From: Thiotrichaceae bacterium UBA4486
GTDB taxonomy: Bacteria > Pseudomonadota > Gammaproteobacteria > Eutrophobiales > Eutrophobiaceae
Length of the DNA stretch: 64,000 nucleotides
Direction of reading: 5' to 3'
NCBI GenBank assembly: GCA_002389045.1
Contig: DGNS01000009.1
Location: 1 to 64,000 of the forward strand
Shown here: positions 44,264-53,657 of the stretch, piece after piece
Numbering within the stretch: position 1 is the first letter of the stretch
Layout: the number at the start of each line of letters is the position of its first letter
Notes under the pieces: generated by a model
Seen by the model: only the letters and a program-made list of their open reading frames with translations
What the model was told of the DNA's origin: nothing
Database searches by the model: none
Program-made: the position numbers and the translations under genes

Positions 44264-44859
44264 GCGAGGCCTCCATGCTGCTGTGCGGTTTCGCCTGTCC
44301 CGGTGATACCGCGATCATCCGCGCCATAAAGTCCATCGCCCGGCGTTCCCCTTTTCGCAATATGACCACGCGTGGCGGGCATACCATGTCCGCGGCCATG
44401 ACCAACTGCGGTCACTGTGGCTGGGTTTCCGATGCCCGCGGCTACCGTTATGAAACCATCGACCCCCTGACCGGAAAATCCTGGCCGGATATGCCCGGTA
44501 TGCTTGCACGGCTTGGGCACCGCGCAGCCGCAGCCGCCGGATTCACCGATTTCCATCCCGATGCCTGCCTTATTAATCGTTATGTCTCCGGTTCGCGCAT
44601 GTCGTTGCACCAGGACCGTGACGAAGCCGATTTTGATCAACCCATCGTTTCCGTATCACTGGGCATTCCGGCAACCTTTCTGTGGGGCGGATTGAAACGA
44701 AGGGACCGGCCGGAAAAAATTACCCTCGTGCATGGTGACGTGGTGGTCTGGGGCGGCCCTGACCGGCTGCGATACCACGGCATTGCCACCGTCAAGGATG
44801 ACCGGCATCCGCTGACGGATCACGCGCGCATCAACCTGACTTTTCGCAAGGCTCACTGA
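44221..44859 (+). CDS. alkB: DNA dealkylase AlkB
   Basis: 212 residues, Fe(II)/2-oxoglutarate dioxygenase that oxidatively removes methyl groups from 1-methyladenine and 3-methylcytosine. Visible: MTTRGGHTMSAAMTNCGHCGW, NRYVSGSRMSLHQDRDE (His-x-Asp metal pair), VVWGGPDRLRYHGI (distal His) and RINLTFRK (2-oxoglutarate Arg). The ATG at 44221 gives the same N-terminal length as E. coli AlkB. Overlap with the ada-like gene mirrors the ada-alkB operon of E. coli. Confidence 0.95.
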   Translation: MGQPTNTVDADYRLGEASMLLCGFACPGDTAIIRAIKSIARRSPFRNMTTRGGHTMSAAMTNCGHCGWVSDARGYRYETIDPLTGKSWPDMPGMLARLGHRAAAAAGFTDFHPDACLINRYVSGSRMSLHQDRDEADFDQPIVSVSLGIPATFLWGGLKRRDRPEKITLVHGDVVVWGGPDRLRYHGIATVKDDRHPLTDHARINLTFRKAH

Positions 44860-45230
44860 AAACACCGCCCCGCATAACGGATCTTTTTCATGGTCCTCTC
44901 ACAGAAAGAAAGACATTTATTAAACAGTGTAGACAACGACCTGAAGAACCCGGCAGGAATTTTTCCCTAGCCAGACAGCCGCCTGAAGTGCTATCAATAC
45001 GCGTTTTGGCGAGCGGGCAGCCCGCAGAAATTCCGGCTAAACCGCCGTAATAGCTGTTCATTCGGCAATCATCATGAACTCATGCTTGTCGCATGCGTCT
45101 TGATGATAATTGCAAGTTACGCTTGCATGAACGGTACAGGTGAATGCGTGATTTGTGTTCCGAACTGCCTGAGTTTAGACTTGTTCTAAATTCAGGACTC
45201 CATAATCAATAGGATAAATACGGGTGCTGC
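44860..45230. promoter_or_regulatory. Intergenic region with a 12-bp dyad before the membrane protein gene
   Basis: 371 bp without a gene. Near its right end CCTGAGTTTAGA (45168-45179) pairs with TCTAAATTCAGG (45185-45196), 11 of 12 bases, across a 5-base spacer. Its position 35-63 bp before the start of the next gene is right for an operator. The regulator cannot be named from sequence. Confidence 0.5.
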
Positions 45231-45800
45231 ATGGCAACATCAATAACAGAAAATAACTCATCAGTTACCAGCAGACCGGCCTGGGCCAGCGCCCTGGGCG
45301 TGGTCACCATTGTCCTCGGTGTTTTTCTCTCGGCCTACCACGGTAACGAAGTCATGAAGCAGGCGGTCATGGTCGCCCATATGCCCGCCAGCGGTGAGCT
45401 GCCGGCCGCCGAGTGCCCGGATGATGAACTGGAAGAGGAAGGTCTCACGGTTGCCGAATGCGAGTATATGGTGACTCACATTGAAGGTATCGCCCTGTCC
45501 ACGCCAGGGTGGTTTCCGGGCGTACAGATGTGGCTGGCAGGGATCGGCACCGTCATCGCGTTTATTTCCATCATCGTCGGCGGCGCACTGGTCAACTACA
45601 ACCCGCTGGCTTCCGGCGGCGCGGTACTTGTATTTGCCGTCCTGATACTGGTGGATGTCGGCCAGTTTGCCGCCGTGGTCAATACCGGCCCGATTCTGCG
45701 TGATATCTACCTGTGGAGCATATTGCTCTGGTTTTTGATCCACCTGATGATGCTGTGCGCCGTCATTGCCGGGCGCCAGGGCAACGGCCAGACTACGTAA
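45231..45800 (+). CDS. Hypothetical four-helix membrane protein
   Basis: 189 residues. Helices at ~20-40, ~100-122, ~128-148 and ~157-180; the loop between the first two is acidic and has two cysteines (AAECPDDELEEEGLTVAECEY) that could form a disulfide outside the membrane. I do not recognise the family. It is followed 43 bp later by a cytochrome b561 gene, so a role near that redox protein is possible (inference). Confidence 0.75.
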   Translation: MATSITENNSSVTSRPAWASALGVVTIVLGVFLSAYHGNEVMKQAVMVAHMPASGELPAAECPDDELEEEGLTVAECEYMVTHIEGIALSTPGWFPGVQMWLAGIGTVIAFISIIVGGALVNYNPLASGGAVLVFAVLILVDVGQFAAVVNTGPILRDIYLWSILLWFLIHLMMLCAVIAGRQGNGQTT

Positions 45801-45843
45801 TCCCGTCCTCACTCTCTACAACTTCGATAAAACGGAATCTGTT

Positions 45844-46386
45844 ATGCAAAAACAAGGTTACAGCAGAACGGCGGTTATCCTGCACTGGTTGCTCGCCGTT
45901 TCCATTTTCTTCCTCTTCATCTCCAGCTGGTGGATGCTCGGCCTGCCGTTGCCTTCCAAGGAAATGCAGTTTCGCGCATTCCCTTTCCAGCTGCACAAGA
46001 ACATCGGCATCACGCTGGTTCTTGTTATCGCGCTGCTGCTCTACGTGCGTTTCAAGCATCGTCCGGCGCCGGTTACTTCCACGGCCATGAAACCCTGGAT
46101 GCACAAGCTCGCCACCGTTGATCACATCATTATTTATCTGTTGATACTGGCCACCTGTGTCAGCGGCTACCTGTCATCGGCGCATACGCGCTGGGATACC
46201 GTGGTCTGGTGGGTACTGGAAATGCCGCGCATCGCTGAAGCCAACGAGGATATGAACGAGTTCTATTCGGATATTCACCTGTGGACCGCCTGGGCATTAC
46301 TGGGCGTGGTCGCCGTACACATCAGCGGCGCCATCTATCACGCCTTCCTCAACGACGGCATCGTCCGGCGCATGATGCGCTGGTAG
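45844..46386 (+). CDS. Cytochrome b561 family protein
   Basis: 180 residues, four helices. Candidate haem-ligand histidines lie at the expected places: ILHWLLAVSI (helix 1), LHKNIGITL (helix 2), and IHLWTAWALLGVVAVHISGAIYH (helix 4). The family moves electrons between the quinone pool and periplasmic acceptors such as superoxide. The ATG at 45844 (MQKQGYSRTAVILHW) is the family-like start. Confidence 0.88.
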   Translation: MQKQGYSRTAVILHWLLAVSIFFLFISSWWMLGLPLPSKEMQFRAFPFQLHKNIGITLVLVIALLLYVRFKHRPAPVTSTAMKPWMHKLATVDHIIIYLLILATCVSGYLSSAHTRWDTVVWWVLEMPRIAEANEDMNEFYSDIHLWTAWALLGVVAVHISGAIYHAFLNDGIVRRMMRW

Positions 46387-46406
46387 GATAATCAACGAGA
46401 CAGGTG

Positions 46407-46599
46407 CTAATCCGGTACACCGGAACCAGCGGGCATTATAAGATCCCTGCGCTGTTCAAGTAGCCGGTAAAATTCCATAGCCGCCATCGGTGGACTGAAA
46501 TAATAACTCTTCCCAACCCGGCAGCCTGCCTGCAACAGATTGATCGCTGACCGCGCGGGTTTCAATACCCTCTACAACCACGTCTGCCTCCAGTTTCAT
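46407..46599 (-). pseudogene. Frameshifted remnant of an EAL-domain protein
   Basis: Two frames together give the end of a c-di-GMP phosphodiesterase domain: VVVEGIETRAVSDQ in one frame, then LLQAGCRVGKSYYFSPPM and EFYRLLEQRRDL in another, ending at 46407. This matches the EAL pattern EGVET...GC..GQGY.FS.P. The rest of the gene is missing. Apart from this remnant, 46387-46797 shows no gene. Confidence 0.65.
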
Positions 46600-46797
46600 C
46601 ATACTACCTTATCAATTCGTACGTGAAACCCGGGACAGTCCGGTTAACCGGGTATTTTTCAATACAATTATTGCATTCCAGTCCACTCCACAGAACCGGC
46701 AGCAGTCACCCTGATCCGGGCACGGCCACGAATCGTGACAAAGCGCTGCAATGACGATTATGTTATAACAACGATTAAATGCCGGGAAAAGATATTC

Positions 46798-47481
46798 ATG
46801 CTCGAACTGAATCTGTCGCGCTGGAAGGTTCATCAGACCATCACGATACTCCTTAAACTGACCCTGCTGATCGGTGTAACACTGGCCTTGTACCAGGGCA
46901 GGTACCAGGCGGCGGTGGAAACACTCGCTATTTTATGCATTACCTTTCTACCGCTATTGCTCGGCAAACGCTACAACGTGCGTATACCTCATGAATTCGA
47001 GTTGCTGGCCATTGTATTCATCTATGCTTCCCTGTTTCTGGGAGAGGTGCACGGATACTACGCGCGCTTCTGGTGGTGGGATATCGTGCTGCACACCGGG
47101 TCCGGATTTCTGCTGGGTGTGCTGGGATTCCTGCTGGTTTACGTGTTGAATGAAAACGACAACGTCAATCTGGATCTGGCACCGGGATTCATGGCGCTGT
47201 TTGCATTTGCCTTTGCACTGGCTTTCGGCGCTCTCTGGGAAATTTTCGAATTCACCATGGATCATTTATTTGGCCTGCAGATGCAAAAACCCATGTTCGG
47301 TGACCCTTCAGGACTGACAGATACCATGTGGGATCTGATCGTTGACGCCATCGGCGCACTGATAATTACCATTCTTGGTTACGGTTACCTGCGCACGACC
47401 TCCGGCGATTCTTTCCTGGAAAAATGGATAGACAAATTTATTGACAAGAATCCGCAATTTTTTTCCGGTGAAAGGAAATAA
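46798..47481 (+). CDS. Integral membrane protein, YjdF/DUF2238-like
   Basis: 227 residues, about six helices. Conserved-looking polar residues within helices: WWWDIVLHTGSGFLLG, GALWEIFEFTMDHLFG and DTMWDLIVDAIGALI. This Asp-His/Glu/Asp pattern resembles the YjdF (DUF2238) family of unknown function. GGAAAAG precedes the ATG. Followed closely by an endonuclease/phosphatase-family gene. Confidence 0.65.
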   Translation: MLELNLSRWKVHQTITILLKLTLLIGVTLALYQGRYQAAVETLAILCITFLPLLLGKRYNVRIPHEFELLAIVFIYASLFLGEVHGYYARFWWWDIVLHTGSGFLLGVLGFLLVYVLNENDNVNLDLAPGFMALFAFAFALAFGALWEIFEFTMDHLFGLQMQKPMFGDPSGLTDTMWDLIVDAIGALIITILGYGYLRTTSGDSFLEKWIDKFIDKNPQFFSGERK

Positions 47482-47508
47482 CCTGCACCACATACCTGTA
47501 CAGAAGCA

Positions 47509-48267
47509 ATGCAAGCAGTCCGTTTCAGGGTTTTAACCTATAATATTCACAAGGGATTTTCCGCCGGAAACCGCAGGCTGGTCCTGCATCGTATTCGCGA
47601 GGAATTACGCAATACCGGCGCCGATATCGCCTTTTTCCAGGAAATTCATGGACAACATACAGAACACGGAAAGAATATCGAGGACTGGCCCTCGTCCTCC
47701 CAATTCGAATTTCTGGCCGATGAAGTATGGCCACACTACGCATATGGCAGGAACGCCATCTATGCCGAGGGTCACCACGGCAATGCAATCCTCAGCAAAT
47801 ACCCTTTTCACAACTGGCAAAACATCAATATTTCATCCATGCAACGGGCAAGCCGCAGTATCCTGCATGGCATTGTTGAATTCCCGGAACACGGCAACCG
47901 GCTGCATGTCATTTGCGTTCACCTGGATATACTCGGCTATGAGCGAAAACGCCAGCTTGGCATTCTCAATAACCATATTCAGAAATGCATCCTGCCGCAC
48001 GAGCCGGTGATCCTGGCCGGTGATTTCAATGACTGGAGAGGGCAGGTAACGCGGTTGCTGGACAGCAGCCTGCAATTGCTCGAAGTGTTCATGGATAGCA
48101 ACGGGCGCCATGCAAAAACATATCCCGCCTGGTGCCCGATGTTTCAGGTTGACAGAATCTATTACCGCGGCGTCAGACGGATAAACAGCACTTGCCTGGA
48201 TCAAGAGCACTGGAAATCCCTGTCCGATCACCTGCCGTTGCAGGCGGAATTCGAGCTACTGCTTTAA
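47509..48267 (+). CDS. Endonuclease/exonuclease/phosphatase family protein
   Basis: 252 residues with the full metal-dependent hydrolase set: LTYNIHKGF (Asn), FFQEIHG (Glu metal ligand), CVHLDILG, ILAGDFNDWRG (Asp-x-Asn) and SLSDHLPLQAEF (Asp-His pair). Members include DNases, sphingomyelinases and lipid phosphatases. No signal peptide, so cytoplasmic. Substrate unknown; one residue class alone does not discriminate. Confidence 0.85.
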   Translation: MQAVRFRVLTYNIHKGFSAGNRRLVLHRIREELRNTGADIAFFQEIHGQHTEHGKNIEDWPSSSQFEFLADEVWPHYAYGRNAIYAEGHHGNAILSKYPFHNWQNINISSMQRASRSILHGIVEFPEHGNRLHVICVHLDILGYERKRQLGILNNHIQKCILPHEPVILAGDFNDWRGQVTRLLDSSLQLLEVFMDSNGRHAKTYPAWCPMFQVDRIYYRGVRRINSTCLDQEHWKSLSDHLPLQAEFELLL

Positions 48268-48286
48268 CCGGCTAATTGCATGATGG

Positions 48287-48703
48287 ATGGCCTTTCACTA
48301 TGCTCCATGGATGCCGATCAACAAGCCGTATAATCCTTATACAAAATTCAGGAATCATTCCCTGACGCTGAACGATTACCTGGCGATTGATCGCACCATT
48401 CTATCCAATGAACGCACATTGCTCGCTTACGGTCGCACTGCACTGGCCATGGTGATCATCGGCGGATCCTGCCTGAAGTTTTTCGACTCGATCATACTGG
48501 TAGTGATTGGCTGGCTGTTCCTCGCCGGTGGCATAATCGTCATGGCCATCGGCTGGCGCCGTTACCGGCATACTGACCGGCTCCTGCATGCCGCGTTATT
48601 GAGTCAGACCGGTGAAGGTGAGCACCCGCTGGAAGAGAAACTGGCCGAAGCCGAAGCTGCGGAGATCAAGGATAAGAAGGAATCTGGAGAGGCCACACCA
48701 TGA
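48287..48703 (+). CDS. DUF202 (YidH-type) membrane protein
   Basis: 138 residues. Signature RTILSNERTLLAYGRTALAMVIIG followed by two helices (~55-75 and ~80-100), then a long charged tail. Family function is unknown; members are often found near ion or stress genes. An ATG at 48311 is an alternative start. Its 3' end overlaps the convergent SLC13 gene by 38 bp. Confidence 0.8.
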   Translation: MAFHYAPWMPINKPYNPYTKFRNHSLTLNDYLAIDRTILSNERTLLAYGRTALAMVIIGGSCLKFFDSIILVVIGWLFLAGGIIVMAIGWRRYRHTDRLLHAALLSQTGEGEHPLEEKLAEAEAAEIKDKKESGEATP

Positions 48704-50546
48704 GCAGCATGGGGATGGCGATGATAACCACGAGTATTTCCATTATCAATCCCAGCCGCCAGTAATCACCGAAACGAAAGCCGCCGGGGCCGAGGATCAA
48801 GGTGTTGTTCTGATGCCCAATGGGTGTCAAAAAAGCGCAAGAAGCACCTATTGCAACCGACATAAGAAAAGTGTCCGGATTAACGCCGAGTTGCCCGGCC
48901 GTACTGATAGCAATCGGACACATCACGGCTGCCGTGGCGGCGTTGTTCATGAAGTCGGACAGGACCATGGTAATAATGAGGATCAGCGTGAGGGCCAGAA
49001 CCGGGCGACCCTGTGCGACATTTTCCAACAGAACTTGAGCCAACAGATCGGCCGTCCCGGTAGACGCCATGGCCGCTGCCACCGGAATCAGGGCCGCCAG
49101 TAAAATGACCACCGGCCAGTCAATCGCATCGTAGACCTTGCGGACGGGAAGAATTTTCAGCACCACGAATAACAAAACCCCGGTTGCAAAGGCCACAGCG
49201 GCCGGTAACAGGCCAAAGGCGGCGCCACCGATAGCAACAGCCATCACAACCAGGGCCAGGGTTGCCCGCTGCTTGTCGGGAATATGTATGGAACGCTGCG
49301 CCAACGGCACGCAACCGAATTCGTTGATGAAGGCCGAGAGGGACTCCGGCGCCCCCTGCATGAGCAGAACATCACCCGCATTGACGGGTGTGGAACGCAG
49401 GCGTTTGACCGATTGGTGACCGTGACGGGAGATGGCCAGCAGGTTCAGGCCATAACGGCTGCGCAAATCAATATCGCTGGCGGAGCGGCCAACCAGGCTG
49501 GAGCCGGGCATGGCCGCCAGTTCCTGCAGTTCGGTTTCTTCTGACACGGGAGTCTCTTCATCTGCCGTTGGCTCGGCAGCAATGTCTTCTGTCCCGGTTT
49601 TCGCGGGCGGATCATTTTGCGCTTCCACGGCTTCTTCCTTAGCGTCGGAATCCCGCGTCATACCCTCCTCCAGTTTCAACCCCAGCGTGGACAGCACGGA
49701 CTCCAGCGACTCCGGTTCCGCCTCGATGACCAGGATATCACCGGCTCGCAACAGCCGGCCGGGATTAGGTGCGGACAGACGCAGTTCATTGCGTACCATG
49801 CCGATGATCTGTGCATCGTTATCGGCAATCAGTCGTTCCACTTCCCGCAGGGTTTTACCGTCTGCCTTGCCGCCGTCACTGATCCGGGCCTCGGTGAGAT
49901 ACGTTCCCGTATCAAATCCGCTGTCTGCGGCCTGCTCGCGAATCGGCACAATACGCCAACCCAGAAAGCTGATAATAATGACCCCGGCAACCGCGACGGC
50001 AGCGCCGACGGGGGTAAAATCAAACATGGCAAAACTGCCGGCACCGGTCTCTACCCGGAAACCCGAAACAATGAGATTGGGCGGTGTGCCGATCAGCGTG
50101 GTCATCCCGCCCAGGATGGTACCGAACGCCAACGGCATCAGGATCCTGCCGGGCGGCAATTTCTGTTTCGAGGCCAGTTGTATGGCGACCGGCATCAATA
50201 ACGCCATGGCGCCGACATTATTCATAAAGGCGGAAAGAGTCGCACCGAGAGCGACGAGCGCGCCAATGGACACGGATGTACCTGCCTTCTCAGGCAGTAT
50301 ACGACGGGCAAGTACATTTACCGCACCCGTGGACTGCAACCCCTTGCTCAATACCAGTACACAGGCAACCGTTATCACGGCCGGATGGCCGAACCCTGCA
50401 AAGGCATTGGCCGCCGGGATCAGGCCCGCAAACACACAGGCCAGCAGGGCAAACAACGCCACCGTATCATGACGCCAGCGTCCCCACAGGAACAGAATGA
50501 TGGTCACGGCGAGAATCGCAACGATCAACTTCTGTTCGAGATTCAT
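48666..50546 (-). CDS. SLC13/DASS-type anion transporter with two RCK_C domains
   Basis: 626 residues. Two membrane halves of the citrate transporter-like fold (~1-190 and ~420-620) with the family's SNT/NNA-type loops: LIGTPPNLIVSG, FMNNVGAMALLMPVA and FMNNAATAAVMCPIAIS. Between them are two TrkA-C (RCK_C) domains (~205-290, ~350-425) joined by an acidic linker (~300-345). Such proteins transport sulfate or dicarboxylates, sometimes with regulation by the RCK_C pair. Confidence 0.88.
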   Translation of the reverse strand: MNLEQKLIVAILAVTIILFLWGRWRHDTVALFALLACVFAGLIPAANAFAGFGHPAVITVACVLVLSKGLQSTGAVNVLARRILPEKAGTSVSIGALVALGATLSAFMNNVGAMALLMPVAIQLASKQKLPPGRILMPLAFGTILGGMTTLIGTPPNLIVSGFRVETGAGSFAMFDFTPVGAAVAVAGVIIISFLGWRIVPIREQAADSGFDTGTYLTEARISDGGKADGKTLREVERLIADNDAQIIGMVRNELRLSAPNPGRLLRAGDILVIEAEPESLESVLSTLGLKLEEGMTRDSDAKEEAVEAQNDPPAKTGTEDIAAEPTADEETPVSEETELQELAAMPGSSLVGRSASDIDLRSRYGLNLLAISRHGHQSVKRLRSTPVNAGDVLLMQGAPESLSAFINEFGCVPLAQRSIHIPDKQRATLALVVMAVAIGGAAFGLLPAAVAFATGVLLFVVLKILPVRKVYDAIDWPVVILLAALIPVAAAMASTGTADLLAQVLLENVAQGRPVLALTLILIITMVLSDFMNNAATAAVMCPIAISTAGQLGVNPDTFLMSVAIGASCAFLTPIGHQNNTLILGPGGFRFGDYWRLGLIMEILVVIIAIPMLLMVWPLQIPSYP

Positions 50547-50612
50547 AAATTACCGTTTTTGCCTGTTGATAAATCCACGGTACGCCATCGCCGATATCCC
50601 CCTGCGGCCGGG

Positions 50613-50849
50613 CTAGGGTTTATATTGCTCCTGCCACCAGGCAAGAAACTCATCAAAATCGATCGCACCGTTGTGGTCGGTATCAACGATATCAAAACCG
50701 ACCTGCATTTCCTCTTCGGACATATCACCGGGGAGTACGGTAATTAATTTGACGAACTCATGGAAATCAATCGTCCCGTTGCTGTCCGCATCAAAATACT
50801 CGAAGTTCTCACGGATCTCCGCGATCATCTCTTCATCAAATTCGTGCAT
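50613..50849 (-). CDS. Small EF-hand calcium-binding protein
   Basis: 78 residues with two EF-hands, loops DADSNGTIDFHE and DTDHNGAIDFDE, each with Asp/Asn/Asp at the coordinating places and the final Glu. Arrangement is like one lobe of calmodulin. GGAGG 6 bases before the ATG at 50849 decides the start. No signal peptide, so a cytoplasmic Ca2+ sensor or buffer is likely. Confidence 0.88.
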   Translation of the reverse strand: MHEFDEEMIAEIRENFEYFDADSNGTIDFHEFVKLITVLPGDMSEEEMQVGFDIVDTDHNGAIDFDEFLAWWQEQYKP

Positions 50850-51219
50850 GCTTACCTCCGATATCCGGAATCTGTATTTAACCAGCAGCCCTGAATCAGC
50901 GGCCATGAACTGATACATGGAAGAATGAATAAAACCGGCGACACTTTCTCACTGAACAGCATCATGCGCAAGAGCAGGCACAAACGGAACGATCATGCCC
51001 TGCGACAGAATATATCCGGAGATCATGTAACCGGTATTACTCCCGGTTTTTCAAGGATACACGCCAGTGGCCGGAACCGGCGGTGTGATCCGAAGCGCTT
51101 TATCATGGAATTCAAATGGCGTATCGTGTATTGGCCTCGTCAAGCAGTTTACCCGGCCATACAATGTGCAGGCATTCCAGGCTTCAGTTATTTGCATCAA
51201 CATAACGTTAACAACACCA
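50850..51219. other. Divergent intergenic region
   Basis: 370 bp between the EF-hand gene (-) and ggt (+). A plus-strand frame here has no ribosome site, no recognisable motifs and odd composition, so I do not call it. No repeat or strong hairpin seen. Confidence 0.4.
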
Positions 51220-52986
51220 ATGACATCAGGGAACGCCCCTTCCATTACCCAGCCTGCGAAAGCAAATAAATTTGGCCTGATAGTGTCGTGCCTGCTGATG
51301 CTGGTTCTGGCAGCCGGCTGGTCCGCGCCGGGTCAGGCATCGGCGCCGGCCAATACGACGGCCGGGACCGGCGGGATTGCCGCAATCTCAATCCCGGATC
51401 CTTACGCCGCCGACATTGCGGAAGAGATCCTGCGCCGTGGCGGTAATGCGGTCGACGCAGCGGTCGCAACCGGGTTCGTGCTGGCTGTTACCTATATCGA
51501 TGCCGGCAATATTGGCGGCGGCGGTTTCATGACCATTCATCATCAGGGTGAATCCGCGTTTCTCGACTATCGTGAGAAAGCGCCTCTCGCCGCCACTCGC
51601 GATATGTACCTCGACGGGAATGGTGATGTAATCGAAAACGCCAGCCTCATTGGAGCCCGTGCCGTGGCCGTGCCCGGCACGGTGGCCGGCTTCTGGATGG
51701 CCCATGAGCGCTTCGGCAAACTGCCCTGGCGCGATCTGATCGCTCCCGCGATCAGGCTGGCCCGGGACGGTTTCGTTCCCGCGCAGGTACTCGTCGATGA
51801 CATCCGGGACGCCTATGACTGGTTCGGCGATCAAACCAACTTCAGAAGCTACTTCGGTCATATTGCAACGGACCGGCCGTTCAAACAGCCGGAACTCGCC
51901 TCGACACTTGAACGCATCGCCGAATATGGCCCGGATGATTTCTATCGTGGAGAAACGGCGAGCCTGATTGTGCAACAGATGCAACGCAGCGGTGGCCTGA
52001 TAACAGCGGCCGATCTCGATAGTTACTCAGCGGTGTGGCGAAAGCCGTTGCGTTCGAAGTGGCGCCAGTTTGAAATCGTATCAGCCCCTCCTCCCAGCTC
52101 CGGTGGTTTCGCGGTTATCCAGTTACTCGGGATGAAAGATCATCTGGGGCGATATTTTGACGGGGTGGCTCACAATTCACCGCAATACATCCACCTGGTG
52201 GCGGAAATGGAAAAACGCGTTTTTGCCGACCGGGCCGAATACATGGGTGATCCGGATTTTGTCGACATCGATATGGACGCTTTGCTCGCCGACCGGTACA
52301 TCGCGCGCCGGGCGCAGGAAGTGGACCCGGAAAACATATCTCGCCTGGACGCAGTACAGCCCGGACCCGGATCGCCGGATACCACCCATTATTCCATCAT
52401 GGACCAGTGGGGCAATGCCGTTTCCAACACCTATACCATCAACTGGGAATACGGCAGTGGCGTGGTTGTCGAAGGAGCCGGTTTTCTGCTGAACAACGAG
52501 ATGGACGATTTCAGCGCCAAACCGGGTGTGCCCAACGTGTTTGGCGTAATCGGTAATGATGCAAACGCCATCAGTCCCGGCAAGCGCCCGCTATCCTCCA
52601 TGTCTCCCACCCTGTTGCTGGAAAATGACAAGGTCAGGATGGTGGTGGGATCACCGGGCGGTTCAACCATTTTTACGACTGTCTTTCAGACGATAGTCAA
52701 TATTATCGATTTCGGCATGACACCCGCCGAGGCGGTTGCAGCGACGCGGTTTCATCACCAACTGCATCCCCCTGATCTTGTCACGATGAGCATCGGCAGA
52801 CCCCTGTCGGCCGCTACAATCCAGGCGCTGGCGAAAAGAGGTTATCGTGTGGAACCGCACGGCTTCGAATTCGGTGATGTCCAGGTGATCTGGACGGATG
52901 GTAAGACCCTGATGCCCGCCGCGGATCCCCGCGACCGTGGCGTTGCGCGGGTCATCCCCATAACCGATGCTGCTGCTCTCCGTTAG
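51220..52986 (+). CDS. ggt: Gamma-glutamyltransferase
   Basis: 588 residues, periplasmic, with a signal anchor/peptide around 18-42. It cleaves the gamma-glutamyl bond of glutathione and related compounds. The proenzyme self-cleaves before Thr ~388 in PDTTHYSIMDQWGNAVS. Other family marks: GGNAVDAAVATGFVLAV, NEMDDFSAKPG, LSSMSPTLL and VGSPGGSTIFTTV. The ATG at 51220 gives the most usual leader; the frame is open further upstream. Confidence 0.93.
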   Translation: MTSGNAPSITQPAKANKFGLIVSCLLMLVLAAGWSAPGQASAPANTTAGTGGIAAISIPDPYAADIAEEILRRGGNAVDAAVATGFVLAVTYIDAGNIGGGGFMTIHHQGESAFLDYREKAPLAATRDMYLDGNGDVIENASLIGARAVAVPGTVAGFWMAHERFGKLPWRDLIAPAIRLARDGFVPAQVLVDDIRDAYDWFGDQTNFRSYFGHIATDRPFKQPELASTLERIAEYGPDDFYRGETASLIVQQMQRSGGLITAADLDSYSAVWRKPLRSKWRQFEIVSAPPPSSGGFAVIQLLGMKDHLGRYFDGVAHNSPQYIHLVAEMEKRVFADRAEYMGDPDFVDIDMDALLADRYIARRAQEVDPENISRLDAVQPGPGSPDTTHYSIMDQWGNAVSNTYTINWEYGSGVVVEGAGFLLNNEMDDFSAKPGVPNVFGVIGNDANAISPGKRPLSSMSPTLLLENDKVRMVVGSPGGSTIFTTVFQTIVNIIDFGMTPAEAVAATRFHHQLHPPDLVTMSIGRPLSAATIQALAKRGYRVEPHGFEFGDVQVIWTDGKTLMPAADPRDRGVARVIPITDAAALR

Positions 52987-53216
52987 ACTTGCCCCGAAAC
53001 CGGATCTGCAATCAGTCACAGAGTCAAAATGCTTTAAGGTTCTTCGATATGCAGGTGTGTAGCGATCCGGCACACCGACACCTGCCTGATTGTTAATTCC
53101 GGTGCGGGTTTCGGCTGATCTCCGCTCCGGTCGTGGTCTTGCCAACATGGCGGACCGATTTACAGAAAGTCGCGGTTCGTGCTAGATTTTATCGAAATCA
53201 ATCCGGGAGCAGTGAC

Positions 53217-53477
53217 TTGAACAGCGAGGAACGGGCCCAATCGCACAACTGGTCAGAGAAAGCGCTCATCAGTCATGCCACCTGCATAACCATCGCCAAC
53301 GCGATATCCACCCACTCACGCACCTCCCTGTGTAACGAACGCGAAATCAAGGAAGGTATTCTTCATGCCTGGCGCGCCTTCACCACGGGCTGCTCATCCG
53401 AGCGCGCCATAACCAGGGGCGTTATTCATGCCAGCAGTTTGACCCAATCCCGCTTGTTGAAATTAAAAGCCCTGTAA
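53217..53477 (+). CDS. Possible small hypothetical protein
   Basis: 86 codons from a TTG at 53217 that has GGGAG 7 bases upstream. The protein has Cys and Ser/Thr-rich composition and no recognised motif (SEKALISHATCITIANAIS; EGILHAWRAFTTGC). 52987-53216 upstream and 53478-53657 downstream hold no gene. Called because of the ribosome site and frame; could be spurious. Confidence 0.35.
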   Translation: MNSEERAQSHNWSEKALISHATCITIANAISTHSRTSLCNEREIKEGILHAWRAFTTGCSSERAITRGVIHASSLTQSRLLKLKAL

Positions 53478-53657
53478 TCACGGACATATTTCCGGCGCCG
53501 GGGCTGCAGACGAGCTGCTGCGATGGCCCGGGTTTCACTTTCAATGTTCTGAACAACCGGCTGGTTCTGCGGGAAGTGTTACCACGGTAATTATATATAC
53601 AGCGATGGATATCGAAACTACAGGTATCTCGCAAGGTTCTCAGGGGCACCAGCAAAT

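Noticed and set aside
50925..51269. 114-codon plus-strand frame before ggt
   Set aside because: No ribosome site, low-quality composition, and it overlaps the ggt start region in another frame.
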